NCBI RefSeq assembly: GCF_001908235.1
Contig: NZ_LGHK01000031.1
Span: 1-34,432, forward strand
Direction: 5' to 3'
DNA: 34,432 nucleotides
Origin: Bradyrhizobium sp. NAS96.2
GTDB lineage: Bacteria > Pseudomonadota > Alphaproteobacteria > Rhizobiales > Xanthobacteraceae
Shown: in pieces, positions 16,934 through 27,600 of the stretch
Layout: every line of letters starts with the position of its first letter
How positions within the stretch are numbered: the first letter of the stretch is position 1
Notes under the pieces: model-generated
What the model saw: only the letters and a program-made list of their open reading frames with translations
Told to the model about the DNA's origin: nothing
Databases searched by the model: none
Made by a program: the position numbers and the translations under genes

Positions 16934-17968
16934 CTATACGAACGGCAGCTCGATCTTGCTGCGCTTTTCCAGCCATTCCGGGACCGGCAGATTCTTCGAA
17001 CGCATGAAGGCCGGGTTGAACAGCTTGGACTGATAGCGGTTGCCGGAATCGGCGAGGATGGTGACGATGGTCTTGCCGGGGCCGAGCTGCTTGGCAAGCT
17101 GGATCGCGCCGGCGATGTTGACGCCGGTCGAGCCGCCGAGGCACAGGCCTTCGTGCTCCAGCAGCTCATAGATGATGGTCACGGCGTCCTCGTCGGAGAC
17201 CAGGAACGCGTCGTCGACATTCGCGGTCTCGACAACCGGCGTCTTGCGTCCGAGGCCGATGCCTTCCGTGATCGAGTCGCCGGGCGTCGATTTGACCTGG
17301 CCGTTCTTGAACAGTTCGTACATCGCAAAGCCATGCGGATCGGCGCAGGCGGTGACGATGTCCTTGTTCTTTTCCTTCAGATAGCGGCTGATGCCGGCGA
17401 GCGTGCCGCCGGTGCCGACCGAGCAGATGAAGCCGTCGACCTTGCCGTTGGTCTGCTGCCAGATCTCGGGCCCGGTCGAGTCGTAATGCGCCTTGGGATT
17501 GTCGAGGTTGTTCCACTGGTCGGCGAACAGCACGCCGTTCGGCTCGGTCTTGCGCAGCTGATCGGCGAGACGCCTGCCGAGGTGCTGATAGTTGTTCGGA
17601 TTGGAATAGGGCAGCGCCGGCGCCTCGACCAGCTCGGCGCCGCACAGCCGCAGCATGTCCTTCTTTTCCTGGCTCTGCGTCTCCGGAATGACGATCAGGG
17701 TGCGGTAGCCGCGCGCACTCGCCACGACCGCAAGCCCGATGCCGGTATTGCCCGCGGTCGATTCGACCACCAGGCCACCGGGCTTCAGATCGCCGCGCTT
17801 TTCGGCCTCCAGGATCATCCCCTTGCCGGCACGATCCTTGACCGACTGGCCGGGATTCATGAATTCGGCCTTGCCGAGAATGGTGCAACCGGTCAGTTCG
17901 GATGCACGTTTCAGCTTGATGAGGGGGGTGTTGCCGATTGCTTCAATGACGTCTTTGTTGAATGCCAT
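16934..17968 (-). CDS. cysK: Cysteine synthase A (O-acetylserine sulfhydrylase-like)
   Basis: A 344-residue PLP enzyme of fold type II. It has the PLP lysine K44 in NPGQSVKDRAG, the substrate loop STAGNTGIG (70-78) and the phosphate-binding GTGGT (185-189). The reaction joins O-acetylserine and sulfide to give cysteine. It is longer than the ~310 residues usual for CysK because of an extended C-terminus. STAGNTG replaces the common TSGNTG, which is seen in several alphaproteobacterial cysteine synthases and some cystathionine-beta-synthase-like members, so exact specificity is slightly open. The gene is monocistronic as far as visible. Confidence 0.88.
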   Translation of the reverse strand: MAFNKDVIEAIGNTPLIKLKRASELTGCTILGKAEFMNPGQSVKDRAGKGMILEAEKRGDLKPGGLVVESTAGNTGIGLAVVASARGYRTLIVIPETQSQEKKDMLRLCGAELVEAPALPYSNPNNYQHLGRRLADQLRKTEPNGVLFADQWNNLDNPKAHYDSTGPEIWQQTNGKVDGFICSVGTGGTLAGISRYLKEKNKDIVTACADPHGFAMYELFKNGQVKSTPGDSITEGIGLGRKTPVVETANVDDAFLVSDEDAVTIIYELLEHEGLCLGGSTGVNIAGAIQLAKQLGPGKTIVTILADSGNRYQSKLFNPAFMRSKNLPVPEWLEKRSKIELPFV

Positions 17969-18519
17969 GTCGGGGAATTTCTTTGCCGGTCTGTGTCTTG
18001 CTTGCCGCGAACCTAGTGTGCTGATCGAAAAAGGGAAGGGCTATTGCACTGCGGCAAATGGCGGGTTCACCACGCATCACCGCGTGCGCATGGCCATCAC
18101 GGGCATGCGGAGAACAGCGTTTTTCGGCGGTCGGGACGTCCGGCAGAATCGTTCCGCTACCGGCAGTTTTGCGTCAGTCGCCGCGAGGGCGTCGCTGCGC
18201 CGGCGCATGTTGCGGATTCGGCGCCACAGGGCCGAGAAATCCCCATGAAATCTTTGTTAGAATCGAGACTTCCGGCACGGGTCTGAAACGCGCGGAAATG
18301 CCGCAAAAATAGGGAAAAGCCCGCAATCAGGGTGGCCTCGAATCGCTTGCGATGCGACGTCGCGCATTCGTGACAGGGGCTGTCCGCTCTATTGTCCCAA
18401 GGGTAGGATGGGACAGTCAGGTTCCATTGAAAGCATTAACCCGTGTACGTCACCCAGACCACCGCTGAACGCGTCGCTCGTACGCCATGGGCGAAGTCTG
18501 GCTCCGGCGGAGAACGGGT
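17969..18519. other. Divergent cysK/efflux intergenic region
   Basis: About 550 bases. Short open frames inside (for example 18044-18286) have the composition of shadow frames and no good start signals. Two adjacent inverted repeats lie at 18372-18384 and 18393-18415, about 100-150 bases upstream of the efflux operon. I could not identify any other element. Confidence 0.45.
18372..18415 (+). promoter_or_regulatory. Two adjacent inverted repeats, possible operator
   Basis: GACAG-GGG-CTGTC (18372-18384) is followed by TGTCCCA (18393-18399), nine bases, and TGGGACA (18409-18415). Both repeats are perfect and share a TGTCC-type half site. A repressor or activator site for the RND efflux operon is plausible, but no regulator gene is adjacent. 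Confidence 0.35.
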
Positions 18520-20010
18520 GTGACCCAGCAAGCATCCGTGACGGTGCCCAGAGGCCGGTTCGGCCTCACCGTCCGCGTGCGGCGGCTGGCGGGACGCTCG
18601 CTCATCGCGCTCGGCCTGGTCGCGGGCTCGGCCGGCTGCATTCTGACCCAGGACATCCCTGATCCGGCGCTCGACGTACCGCAGGGCTATAAGGCCGCGC
18701 GGCTTGGCCGATCGGGCGACGCGCTTCCGACGCTCGACTGGTGGCGCGGCTTCCGCTCCAAGGAACTGACGCAGCTGATGGAGGAGGCGCAGACCGTCAA
18801 CCTCGACATCGCGGCGGCCGTGGCGCGCTTCCGCCAGGCCGACGCGCTGGCGCGGCAGGCCGGTGCGGCGCTGCTGCCGACCCTCAATCTCAACGGATCG
18901 GAGACCTACTCGCGCACCTCCGGCTCGAGCGCCAGCGGCCTCACCAATGGCGGGCGCGAGGTGGTGAACTACAATGCCTCGCTCAGCGCCAGCTACCAGC
19001 TCGACTTCTGGGGCCAGAATCGCGACGCCGCGCAGGCGGCGGAGGAGACCGCCGTCGCCAACCGGTTCGACCGCGAGGTGGTGGCGCTGACCACGCTCAC
19101 CAGCGTCGCCAACGCCTATTTCACGGTGCTTGCCACCCAGGACCGGTTGCGCACCGCGCAGCGCAATATCGCCAGCGCCGAGCGCATCCTCAACGCGATC
19201 AAGGACCGCTTCAAGGCCGGCACCGGCTCCGATCTCGACGTCGCGCAGCAGGAGAGTGTGCTGGCGAACCAGCGTGCGCTGGTGCCGCCGCTGCGGCAGA
19301 CGCTCGACCAGAACATCAACGCGCTCGCGGTGCTGGTGTCGCGGCCGCCGGAAAGCGTGCGCGTCGTTGGCGGCTCGCTCAACTCGGTTGCGATCCCGCG
19401 CGTCATGCCGGGGCTGCCGTCCGAATTGCTCACCCAGCGTCCCGATATCCGCCGGCAGGAGGCACAGCTCGCATCCGCCACCGCCAATGTCGGCAGCGCG
19501 CGGGCGCAGTTCTTCCCGAGCATCCAGCTGACCGGGACGGGCGGCTACCAGAGCCAGGCGCTGGTCTCGCTGTTCCAGCCCCATGCGGCGTTCTTCAACC
19601 TGGTCGGCAGCATGACGCAGCCGATCTTCGACGGCGGCCGGATCCTCGGCAATTTCGAAAACGCGAAGGCGAAGCAGGACGAGCTACTGCAGACCTACCG
19701 CAAGACGGTCGTGCAATCTTTCACCGATGTCGACAACGCGCTGGTCGCGATCCGCGAGACAACGCGGCGGCTGCAGCTGCAGCGCGACGTGCTGTCGTCG
19801 TCGCGGCGCGCCTTCGATCTGGCCGAGCAGCAGCTCAAGGCCGGCACCGCCGACATCGTAACTGTGCTAAACACGCAGCTGACTTTGTTCCAGGCGGAAG
19901 ATGCTTATTCGCAGGCCCAACTGGCCCGGCTTTTGGCGATCGTAAGCCTGTATCAGGCCTTGGGGGGCGGCTGGGAACCGAAGATGGAAAGACCGGTCGA
20001 TGCTCTTTAA
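18520..20010 (+). CDS. NodT-family outer-membrane efflux lipoprotein
   Basis: A 496-residue outer-membrane factor of the RND NodT/OprM group. The signal peptide ends in the lipobox GSAGC (Cys40 from this start). It contains the duplicated OEP coiled-coil repeats, readable in FRQADALARQAGAALLPTL, YQLDFWGQNRDAAQAAEE, RPDIRRQEAQLASATANVGSARAQFFPSI and the repeat near TQPIFDGGRI. It provides the outer-membrane exit duct for the pump encoded next. I prefer the GTG at 18520 because GGAGA lies 6 bases upstream; an ATG at 18487, with no visible ribosome-binding site, would add 11 residues. Its stop overlaps the adaptor start by 11 bases. Confidence 0.9.
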   Translation: MTQQASVTVPRGRFGLTVRVRRLAGRSLIALGLVAGSAGCILTQDIPDPALDVPQGYKAARLGRSGDALPTLDWWRGFRSKELTQLMEEAQTVNLDIAAAVARFRQADALARQAGAALLPTLNLNGSETYSRTSGSSASGLTNGGREVVNYNASLSASYQLDFWGQNRDAAQAAEETAVANRFDREVVALTTLTSVANAYFTVLATQDRLRTAQRNIASAERILNAIKDRFKAGTGSDLDVAQQESVLANQRALVPPLRQTLDQNINALAVLVSRPPESVRVVGGSLNSVAIPRVMPGLPSELLTQRPDIRRQEAQLASATANVGSARAQFFPSIQLTGTGGYQSQALVSLFQPHAAFFNLVGSMTQPIFDGGRILGNFENAKAKQDELLQTYRKTVVQSFTDVDNALVAIRETTRRLQLQRDVLSSSRRAFDLAEQQLKAGTADIVTVLNTQLTLFQAEDAYSQAQLARLLAIVSLYQALGGGWEPKMERPVDAL

Positions 20011-21445
20011 GCCCGACTCCAAGGAAAACGACAGGGACGACGAGAAAAGCACTACGCCGCGCAAGCGGAGCCTCCTCTCGCGCCTGCTTGGGCGCATGGT
20101 GTCGCTGCTCATCACGCTCGTGATCCTGGGCGGGCTCGGCTATCTCGGCTGGCTCGCCTTCCAGCCCAAGCCAAATGGAGGCGGCGGGCGCGGCGCGGGC
20201 GCGCGGCCCGACCTGCCGGTGCCGGTGCTCGCGGCCACACCGCAGGTACATGACGTGCCGGTCTATCTCGACGGCGTCGGCTCGGTGAGGGCGCTTAACA
20301 CGGTCACCGTTCGCTCGCAGGTCGACGGCAAGCTGCTCAAGGTCAATTTCGTCGAGGGCCAGGACGTCAAGAAGGACGAGGTGCTCGGCGAGATCGATCC
20401 AGCGATCTATCAGGCGCAATACGATCAGGCGGTGGCCACGAAGGCCAAGGACGAAGCGCTGCTCGCCAACCAGAAGATCGACCTTGCCCGCTATGAGCAA
20501 CTCGCTGCCACCAATGCGGGCTCCAAGCAGCAGGCCGACACGCAGCGCGCGCTGGTCGCGCAGCAGCAGGCCATCATCAAGGCCGACCAGGCCCAGATCG
20601 ACAATGCGCGCACCACGCTCGGCTATACCAAGATCGTCGCTCCAATCGCGGGGCGCGCCGGCCTGCGCCAGGTCGACCAGGGCAACATCATCCACGCCTC
20701 CGACACCACCGGGCTCGTGATCCTGACCCAGCTGCAGCCGATCGCGGTGTGGTTCAGCCTGCCGCAGCAGCAGATCATGCGGGTCAACGCCGCGGCCGCC
20801 AAAGGCCAGCTCGCGGTCGACGTGTTCGGCAATGACGGTGTCACCGTGATCGATACCGGCAAGCTGACCGGCATCGACAACCAGGTCGATCCGACCACCG
20901 GCACGCTGAAGCTGAAGGCTGAGCTCCCGAATGCCAGCTATCAGCTCTGGCCCGGGCAGTTCGTCAATGTGCGGCTCAAGGTCGAGACCCTGCCGCAGGC
21001 GATCGTGGTGCCGACCTCGGCGGTGCAGCGCGGTCCGGCCGGCACGTTCAGCTATGTGATCGGCGCCGATAACGTCGTCACCGCCAAGCCGGTCACGGTC
21101 ACGCAGCAGAACGAGCATGAAGCCGTCATCGCCAGCGGCCTGACCACGTCCGACCGCGTCGTCACGACGGGCTTCGCCAATCTCGCCGACGGCGCCAAGG
21201 TCATCGTTGGCAAGGACGACGGGCCACCGGCAGCCGATCTCGCGCCGCGCAAGCGCAGCCGCAGTCCCGACGGCAAAACCGGGGGCCAGGGCAAAGACGG
21301 CAAGCAGGACGGGCAGGGCAAGAACGGCGAGCACAACGGGCGGCGCGAGCACAGCGAAGGTGACCAGAAGGGGCAGACCGGACCGGCACCCGCGCCGGCG
21401 GCAGGGGGCGAACAGTCGGGTGGCGCGCCGAAGGCGCAGCCATGA
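20000..21445 (+). CDS. RND efflux periplasmic adaptor (MdtA-like)
   Basis: A 481-residue membrane-fusion protein. It has an N-terminal membrane anchor (~32-54) rather than a lipobox, the lipoyl/barrel-sandwich half (VTVRSQVDGKLLKVNFVEGQDV), a coiled-coil hairpin (~135-205), then LGYTKIVAPIAGRAGLRQVDQGN and beta-barrel domains (IVVPTSAVQRGPAG). It bridges the pump and outer-membrane channel. The C-terminal ~78 residues (from about 404) form a low-complexity Gly/Lys/Gln/Asp-rich tail ending in a Pro/Ala-rich run, unlike MdtA/MexA. The gene sits in an operon with a NodT-type channel and two RND subunits, as in mdtABC. Confidence 0.93.
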   Translation: MLFKPDSKENDRDDEKSTTPRKRSLLSRLLGRMVSLLITLVILGGLGYLGWLAFQPKPNGGGGRGAGARPDLPVPVLAATPQVHDVPVYLDGVGSVRALNTVTVRSQVDGKLLKVNFVEGQDVKKDEVLGEIDPAIYQAQYDQAVATKAKDEALLANQKIDLARYEQLAATNAGSKQQADTQRALVAQQQAIIKADQAQIDNARTTLGYTKIVAPIAGRAGLRQVDQGNIIHASDTTGLVILTQLQPIAVWFSLPQQQIMRVNAAAAKGQLAVDVFGNDGVTVIDTGKLTGIDNQVDPTTGTLKLKAELPNASYQLWPGQFVNVRLKVETLPQAIVVPTSAVQRGPAGTFSYVIGADNVVTAKPVTVTQQNEHEAVIASGLTTSDRVVTTGFANLADGAKVIVGKDDGPPAADLAPRKRSRSPDGKTGGQGKDGKQDGQGKNGEHNGRREHSEGDQKGQTGPAPAPAAGGEQSGGAPKAQP

Positions 21446-21493
21446 CCGGCATCCCGACCTCGTAATGTCCGACCTTAAAGCGAGAACGCAACC

Positions 21494-24400
21494 ATGAGCG
21501 TCTCCGAACCGTTCATCCGCCGGCCGATCGCCACCTCGCTGCTCGGCATCGCCCTGATGATCGGCGGCGCGCTCGGCTATTGGGCGCTGCCGGTCTCGGC
21601 GCTGCCGCAGGTCGACTTTCCGACCGTGCAGGTGACGACGCAGCTGCCCGGCGCGAGCCCCGACGTGGTGGCCTCGTTGATCACGGCACCGCTGGAGCGG
21701 CAGCTCGGGCAAATCCCGTCGCTGTCGTCGATGAACTCGACGAGCTCGTTCGGCGTCAGCCAGATCTCGCTGCAGTTCGACCTCAACCGCGACATCGACG
21801 GCGCCACCCAGGACGTGCAGGCCGCGATCAACGCCGCCGCCGGCATCCTGCCGAAGACGCTGCCGTACCCGCCTGTCTATGCCAAGGTGAACCCGGCGGA
21901 CGCACCGGTCATGACCCTGGCGCTGACCTCGGACACGATCTCGCTGCGGGCGATGAGCGATCTCGCCGACACCATCCTGGGCCAACGGCTGAGCCAGATT
22001 TCCGGCGTCGGCCGGGTCTCGATCCTTGGCGGCCTCAAGCCGGCGGTGCGCGTGCAGGCCGATCTCGCGCGGCTTGCGGCCTACGGCATCGCGATGGAGG
22101 ATTTGCGCAGCGCGATCGCCGGCGCCAACGTCTCGGGACCGAAGGGCTCGCTCGACGGCGCCCAGCAATCCTACACCATCGCCGCCAACGACCAGATCGC
22201 AGCGGCCGATGCCTACCGGCCGATCATCATCGCCTACCGCAACGGCTCGCCGGTCACGATCGGCGACGTCGCGCAGATCGTGGACGGGCTGGAGAACGAC
22301 CGTACCGGCGGCTGGTACCAGGGCACACCGGCGGTCATCATCGACATCCAGCGCCAGCCCGGCGCCAACGTCATCGACGTCGTCAAGCAGATCCGCGGCG
22401 AAATCCCGCGGCTGCAGCGCTCGGTGCCGGCCGGTGTCAAGCTGACGATCGTCTCCGACCGCACGGTGACGATCCGCGCCTCGGTCCGCGATGTGCAGTT
22501 CACGCTGATCCTGAGCGTCGTGCTGGTGACGCTGGTGGTGCTGTTGTTCCTGCGGTCGCTGCGCGCGACCCTGATCGCCGGCGTCGCGTTGCCGCTGTCG
22601 CTGATCACGAGCTTCGGCATCATGTATTTCGCCGGCTTCAGCCTCGACAATCTGTCGCTGATGGCGCTGACCATCGGAACCGGTTTCGTGGTCGACGACG
22701 CCATCGTCATGATCGAGAACATCGTCCGCCACATGGAAGACGGCGAGACGGTGATGGAGGCCTCGCTCAAGGGCGCCAGCGAAATCGGCTTCACCGTGAT
22801 CTCGCTGACGGTGTCGCTGATCGCGGTGTTCATTCCGCTGTTGTTCATGTCCGGCCTGGTCGGCCGCATGTTCCGCGAATTCGCGCTGACCTTGACGATC
22901 GCGGTCGTAACCTCGGCGATCGTCTCGCTGACGCTGACGCCGATGATGTGCTCGCGGCTGCTCAAGAACATCCACGAGGAGACGGCGGTCCCGGGCCTCG
23001 CCGCGGTCAGCCGCTTCATCGACCGTATGGTGGAGTTCTACCATCGGACGCTGCTCTGGGTGCTGCAGCGCCAGCGCGCGACGCTGCTGGTGACGTTCGC
23101 GACCATCGCGCTGACGCTGATCATGTATGTGCTGGCGCCGAAGGGCTTTCTGCCGTTGCAGGACACCTCCTCGATCACGGCGGTGACCGAAGCCGGCCCC
23201 GACGTCTCGTTCGCCGAGATGCAGCGGCGGCAGAGCGCGGTCTCCGACATCATCAAGGCCGACCCCGACGTGGTCGGCGTGGTCTCGGTGATCGGCTCGG
23301 GTTCGGTCAATCCGACCACCAATGTCGGCCGCCTGGTGATGACCCTGAAGCCGCTCGACCAGCGGCACGACGGCGTCGTCAACGTGATCGAGCGGTTGAA
23401 GCAGAAGATATCGACGGTCCCCGGCATGACCGTCTACTTCCAGCCGGTGCAGGACGTGCAGATCTCGACCCAGTCGAGCCGCTCGCAATACCAGTACACG
23501 CTGACCGCGACCGATGCCGCCGAAGTCTCGCAATGGGCCCGGAAGCTGGTCGCCGAGATGCGGCGCGATCCGATCTTCCGCGACGTCTCCTCGGAGGCGC
23601 AGGACGGCGGCTTGCGCGCGGCGCTCGACATCAACCGCCAGCGCGCCGGCCAGCTCGGCGTCAATCTTCAGGGCGTCACCGACACGCTGAACGACGCCTT
23701 CGCGCAGCGGCAGATCTCGACGATCTACGGCCAGGCCAACCAGTACCGCGTGGTGCTGGAGGCGCTGCCGATGTATCAGCGCGACCCGTCGATCCTCGAC
23801 AAGCTCTATCTGCCCGGCGCGAACGGCGCGCAGGTGCCGTTGTCGGCGGTGGCGACGCTGGTCCGCACCACGGCGCCGCTCGCGATCTCGCACCAGGCGC
23901 AATTCCCGTCGGTTTCGCTCAGCTTCAACCTGGCGCCCGGGGAGGCGCTGGGCGATGCGGTCGTCGCGGTCAAGGCGATCGAGAGCAGGATCGGGATGCC
24001 CGGCAGCATCGTCGGGATCTATTCCGGCGACGCCGCCGAGTTTGCGCGCTCGCTTGCCGGGCAGCCCTGGCTGATCCTGGCCGCGATCATCACGATCTAC
24101 ATCGTGCTCGGCGTGCTTTACGAGAGCTACATCCACCCGATCACCATCCTGTCGACGCTGCCCTCGGCTGGCGTCGGCGCCATCCTCGCCTTGATGCTGT
24201 GCGGCCAGGACCTGTCGGTGATCGGCCTGATCGGCATCATCCTGTTGATGGGCATCGTCAAGAAGAACGCCATCATGATGATCGACTTCGCGCTGGAGGC
24301 CGAGCGCCATCAGGGCATGTCGTCCTATGACGCCATCGTGCAGGCCTGCCTGCTGCGATTCCGGCCGATCATGATGACGACGCTGGCCGCACTGTTCGGC

Positions 24401-24622
24401 GCGCTGCCGCTCGCGATCGAAAGCGGCACCGGCGCCGAGCTGCGCTTCCCGCTCGGCATCTCGATCATCGGCGGCCTGCTGCTCAGCCAGCTGCTGACGC
24501 TCTACACCACGCCGGTGATCTATCTGGCGCTCGACCGGCTCAACCGGCGGATCGAGCGGGCCGTGCCGGAGCCAGGTCCCAGCGGCCCGCCGATCGCGGG
24601 CGCCACCGAGGGCATGCAGTGA
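21494..24622 (+). CDS. RND multidrug efflux pump subunit, MdtB-like
   Basis: A 1042-residue inner-membrane RND (AcrB/MexB/HAE1) transporter of normal family length. It opens with the family start SEPFIRRPIATSLL. The proton-relay aspartates in TM4 are D401-D402 (GFVVDDAIVMIEN), and the TM10 lysines are in IVKKNAIMMIDFALEAER (K923-K924). The two large periplasmic loops and 12 TM layout are present. It is a proton-driven drug/solute exporter. It starts 48 bases after the adaptor and overlaps the second RND subunit by four bases (GTGA). Given the tandem paralogue, a heterotrimeric MdtB/MdtC-type pump is likely. Confidence 0.95.
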   Translation: MSVSEPFIRRPIATSLLGIALMIGGALGYWALPVSALPQVDFPTVQVTTQLPGASPDVVASLITAPLERQLGQIPSLSSMNSTSSFGVSQISLQFDLNRDIDGATQDVQAAINAAAGILPKTLPYPPVYAKVNPADAPVMTLALTSDTISLRAMSDLADTILGQRLSQISGVGRVSILGGLKPAVRVQADLARLAAYGIAMEDLRSAIAGANVSGPKGSLDGAQQSYTIAANDQIAAADAYRPIIIAYRNGSPVTIGDVAQIVDGLENDRTGGWYQGTPAVIIDIQRQPGANVIDVVKQIRGEIPRLQRSVPAGVKLTIVSDRTVTIRASVRDVQFTLILSVVLVTLVVLLFLRSLRATLIAGVALPLSLITSFGIMYFAGFSLDNLSLMALTIGTGFVVDDAIVMIENIVRHMEDGETVMEASLKGASEIGFTVISLTVSLIAVFIPLLFMSGLVGRMFREFALTLTIAVVTSAIVSLTLTPMMCSRLLKNIHEETAVPGLAAVSRFIDRMVEFYHRTLLWVLQRQRATLLVTFATIALTLIMYVLAPKGFLPLQDTSSITAVTEAGPDVSFAEMQRRQSAVSDIIKADPDVVGVVSVIGSGSVNPTTNVGRLVMTLKPLDQRHDGVVNVIERLKQKISTVPGMTVYFQPVQDVQISTQSSRSQYQYTLTATDAAEVSQWARKLVAEMRRDPIFRDVSSEAQDGGLRAALDINRQRAGQLGVNLQGVTDTLNDAFAQRQISTIYGQANQYRVVLEALPMYQRDPSILDKLYLPGANGAQVPLSAVATLVRTTAPLAISHQAQFPSVSLSFNLAPGEALGDAVVAVKAIESRIGMPGSIVGIYSGDAAEFARSLAGQPWLILAAIITIYIVLGVLYESYIHPITILSTLPSAGVGAILALMLCGQDLSVIGLIGIILLMGIVKKNAIMMIDFALEAERHQGMSSYDAIVQACLLRFRPIMMTTLAALFGALPLAIESGTGAELRFPLGISIIGGLLLSQLLTLYTTPVIYLALDRLNRRIERAVPEPGPSGPPIAGATEGMQ

Positions 24623-27600
24623 TCTCGATCTCGGAGCCCTTCATCCGCCGGCCGGTGGGCACCACCTTGCTGGCGATCGGGCTGTTCCTGGTCGGGATCG
24701 TCGCCTACGAGTTCCTGCCGGTGTCGTCGGTCCCGAACGTCGACTTCCCGACCATCCGGGTGTCGGCGTCACGGCCCGGCGCCGATCCCTCCGTGATGGC
24801 TTCGACCGTCGCAGCGCCGCTGGAGCGCAAGCTCGGTACTATCTCAGGCGTCGACCAGATCACCTCGACGAGCTCGCTCGGCGTCACCAGCATCCAGGTG
24901 CAGTTCTCGATCGGCCGCGACATCGACCGCGCCGCACGCGACGTGCAGGCCGCGATCAATGCTTCGCTCGCCGATCTGCCGAGCGACCTGCCGTCGCTGC
25001 CCAAGTTCCGCAAGGCCAATCCGGCCGCGGCACCCGTGTTCGTGCTGGCGCTGACCTCGAAGACGATCTCGACCAGCGCGATGTACGACGTCGCCGACAC
25101 CGTGCTGGCGCAGCGCATCTCGCAGGTGCCTGGGGTCGGCGAGGTCACCGTCAGCGGCGCCGACCAGCCGGCGGTGCGCATCGCGCTCAATCCGGTGTCG
25201 CTGGCCAATGCCGGGATCGCGACCGACGACGTCCGGCTCGCGATCATCAATGCCAATCCGCTCGGCCCGGTCGGCATCTTCAACGGCGACCGGCAGAGTG
25301 AGACGCTGTCGATCAACAAGCAGATGCGCACCGCGGCCGAGTTCCGCGACATCCTCATCAAGAGCTCGAACGGCAATTTCGTCCGCCTCTCTGACGTCGC
25401 CGAGGTCGAGGATTCCGTCCGCAACTCGCGCTCGATCGCCTGGTTCAACAAGCAGCCGGCGGTGCTGATCCAGATCACCAAGCAGGGCGATGCCAACGTC
25501 ATCGACACCGTCGACAACGTCCGCCGGCTGCTGCCGGACTTGAGGAAGTGGATCCCGGCCGGCGTCGAGATCTCGACCCTGGTCGATCGCACCGGAACCA
25601 TCCGCGCCAGCGTCGAGGACATGCAGTTCACGCTGCTGGCGACCGCCATGCTCGTGATGGTCGTGGTGTTCGTGTTCCTGCGCCGGATCGTGCCGACGAT
25701 CGCGGCCGGCGTCTCGGTGCCGCTGGCGCTGGCCGGCACCTGCGCCGGGATGTGGCTCGCCGGCTTCTCGATCGACAATCTGTCGCTGATGGCGCTCGCG
25801 ATCTCGGTCGGCTTCGTGGTCGACGACGCCATCGTGATGATCGAGAACATGTACCGCAACCTCGAGCAGGGCATGGCGCCGTATCCGGCGGCGGTCGAGG
25901 GCGCCAAGCAGATCGGCTTCACCGTGCTGTCGATCTCGCTGTCGCTGATCGCGGCCTTTACGCCGCTGATCTTCATGGACGGCATCGTCGGCCGGCTGCT
26001 GCGGGAGTTCTCGCTGACCCTGACGTTTGCCATCATCGTGTCGACCCTGGTGTCGGTGACGATCACGCCGATGATCTGCGCGCACTACATCAAGGAGGCG
26101 ACCTCGGAGCACGCCACCTGGTACGACCGCGCCATCGAAGGGACGCTGTCGCGGGTCGTGGCGTTCTATGCGTCGACCCTGCGCATCGTGCTCGGCTATC
26201 CCTTCCTGACCCTGGTCGTGTTCTTCGCCACCGTCGCGCTGACGGTGACGCTCTACATCAAGACGCCGAAGGGCTATTTCCCGACCGACGACAGCGGATT
26301 CGTGATCGGTTCAACACGGGCCTCGGCCGATATCTCGTTCCAGTCGATGCTCCAGCTGCAGCAGCGGCTCGCCGACATCGTGATGGCCGACCCCGCGGTC
26401 GCCGGCATCGGCTCGTCGGTCGGCTCCGGCGGCGGTCCGGGCGGCGCCACCTCCAACCGCGGTACCATGTTCATCAGCCTGAAGCCGCCGGAGGAGCGGA
26501 CAGGCCTATCGACCGCCCAGGTGATCGACCGGCTGCGCCGCAACCTGTTCATGGTGCCCGGCATCCGCCTGTTCATGTTCGCCGCGCAGGACATCCGCAC
26601 CGGCGGCCGGCAGAGCGATTCCGACTACCAGTACACGCTCGCCTCGACCGATCTCGATCTGTTGCAGAAATGGGCGCCGCTCATCGCCAAGCGCATGGAG
26701 ACCGTGGAGGGCATCACCGACGTGTCCTCCGACCGCGATCCCGGCGGCCTGCAGCTCAACCTCGTGATCGACCGCAAGATCGCCTCCAGCCTCGGCGTCC
26801 GGGTGCAGGACATCGACAACGCGCTCAACAACGCCTTCTCGCAGCGGCAAATCTCTTACATCTACACCCAGCGCAACCAATACGTGGTGGTGCTCGAGAT
26901 CGATCCGAAGTTCCAGAGCGATCCGTCGAATCTCGAGCGCATCTATGTCGCCGGCGCCAATGACGTGCAGGTGCCGCTGTCGGCGCTGGTGCACTACCAG
27001 CGCGGACTGTCGGCGCTGGCGGTCTATCACTCCGGCGGCTTCCCCTCGACCACGGTGTCGTTCAACCTGTTACCGGACGTGCCGCTGGAGGTCGCGACCA
27101 CGAACATCCAGCAGGCGGTCAATGAGCTGCACATGCCCGAGGGCATCCGCGGCAGCTTCGACGGCAATGCCGGCGACTTCAACAAGACCAGCGGGCGACA
27201 GCCGCTGTTGATCCTCGGCGCGCTGATCGCGATGTATATCGTGCTCGGCGTGCTCTATGAGAGCCTCGCGCATCCGATCACGATCATCTCGACACTGCCG
27301 TCGGCCGGCCTCGGCGCCCTGCTGGCGTTGCAGGTGACCAACACACCGCTGACGGTGATCGCCTTCGTCGGCATCATCCTCCTGATCGGCATCGTCAAGA
27401 AGAACGGCATCATGATGGTCGACTTCGCGCTCGAGGCCGAACGGCATCAGGGCCTGTCGTCGCGGGATGCGATTTTCGAGGCCTGCCGGGCTCGCTTCCG
27501 CCCGATCCTGATGACGACGATGGCGGCGCTGTTTGCCGGCATTCCGCTGGTCATTGCGACCGGCCCGGGCACCGAGCTGCGGCGGCCGCTCGGCATCACG

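Noticed and set aside
18044..18286. Small open frame in the cysK/efflux gap
   Set aside because: It has no ribosome-binding site, no hydrophobic or domain pattern, and competing frames of equal length overlap it.
19835..24310. A 1491-codon open frame on the minus strand across the efflux operon
   Set aside because: It lies wholly antisense to well-supported efflux genes. Its composition (Asp/Arg/His/Gly/Ala-rich, repeated DRD/HRD runs) is what the third-position GC bias of the plus-strand genes produces.
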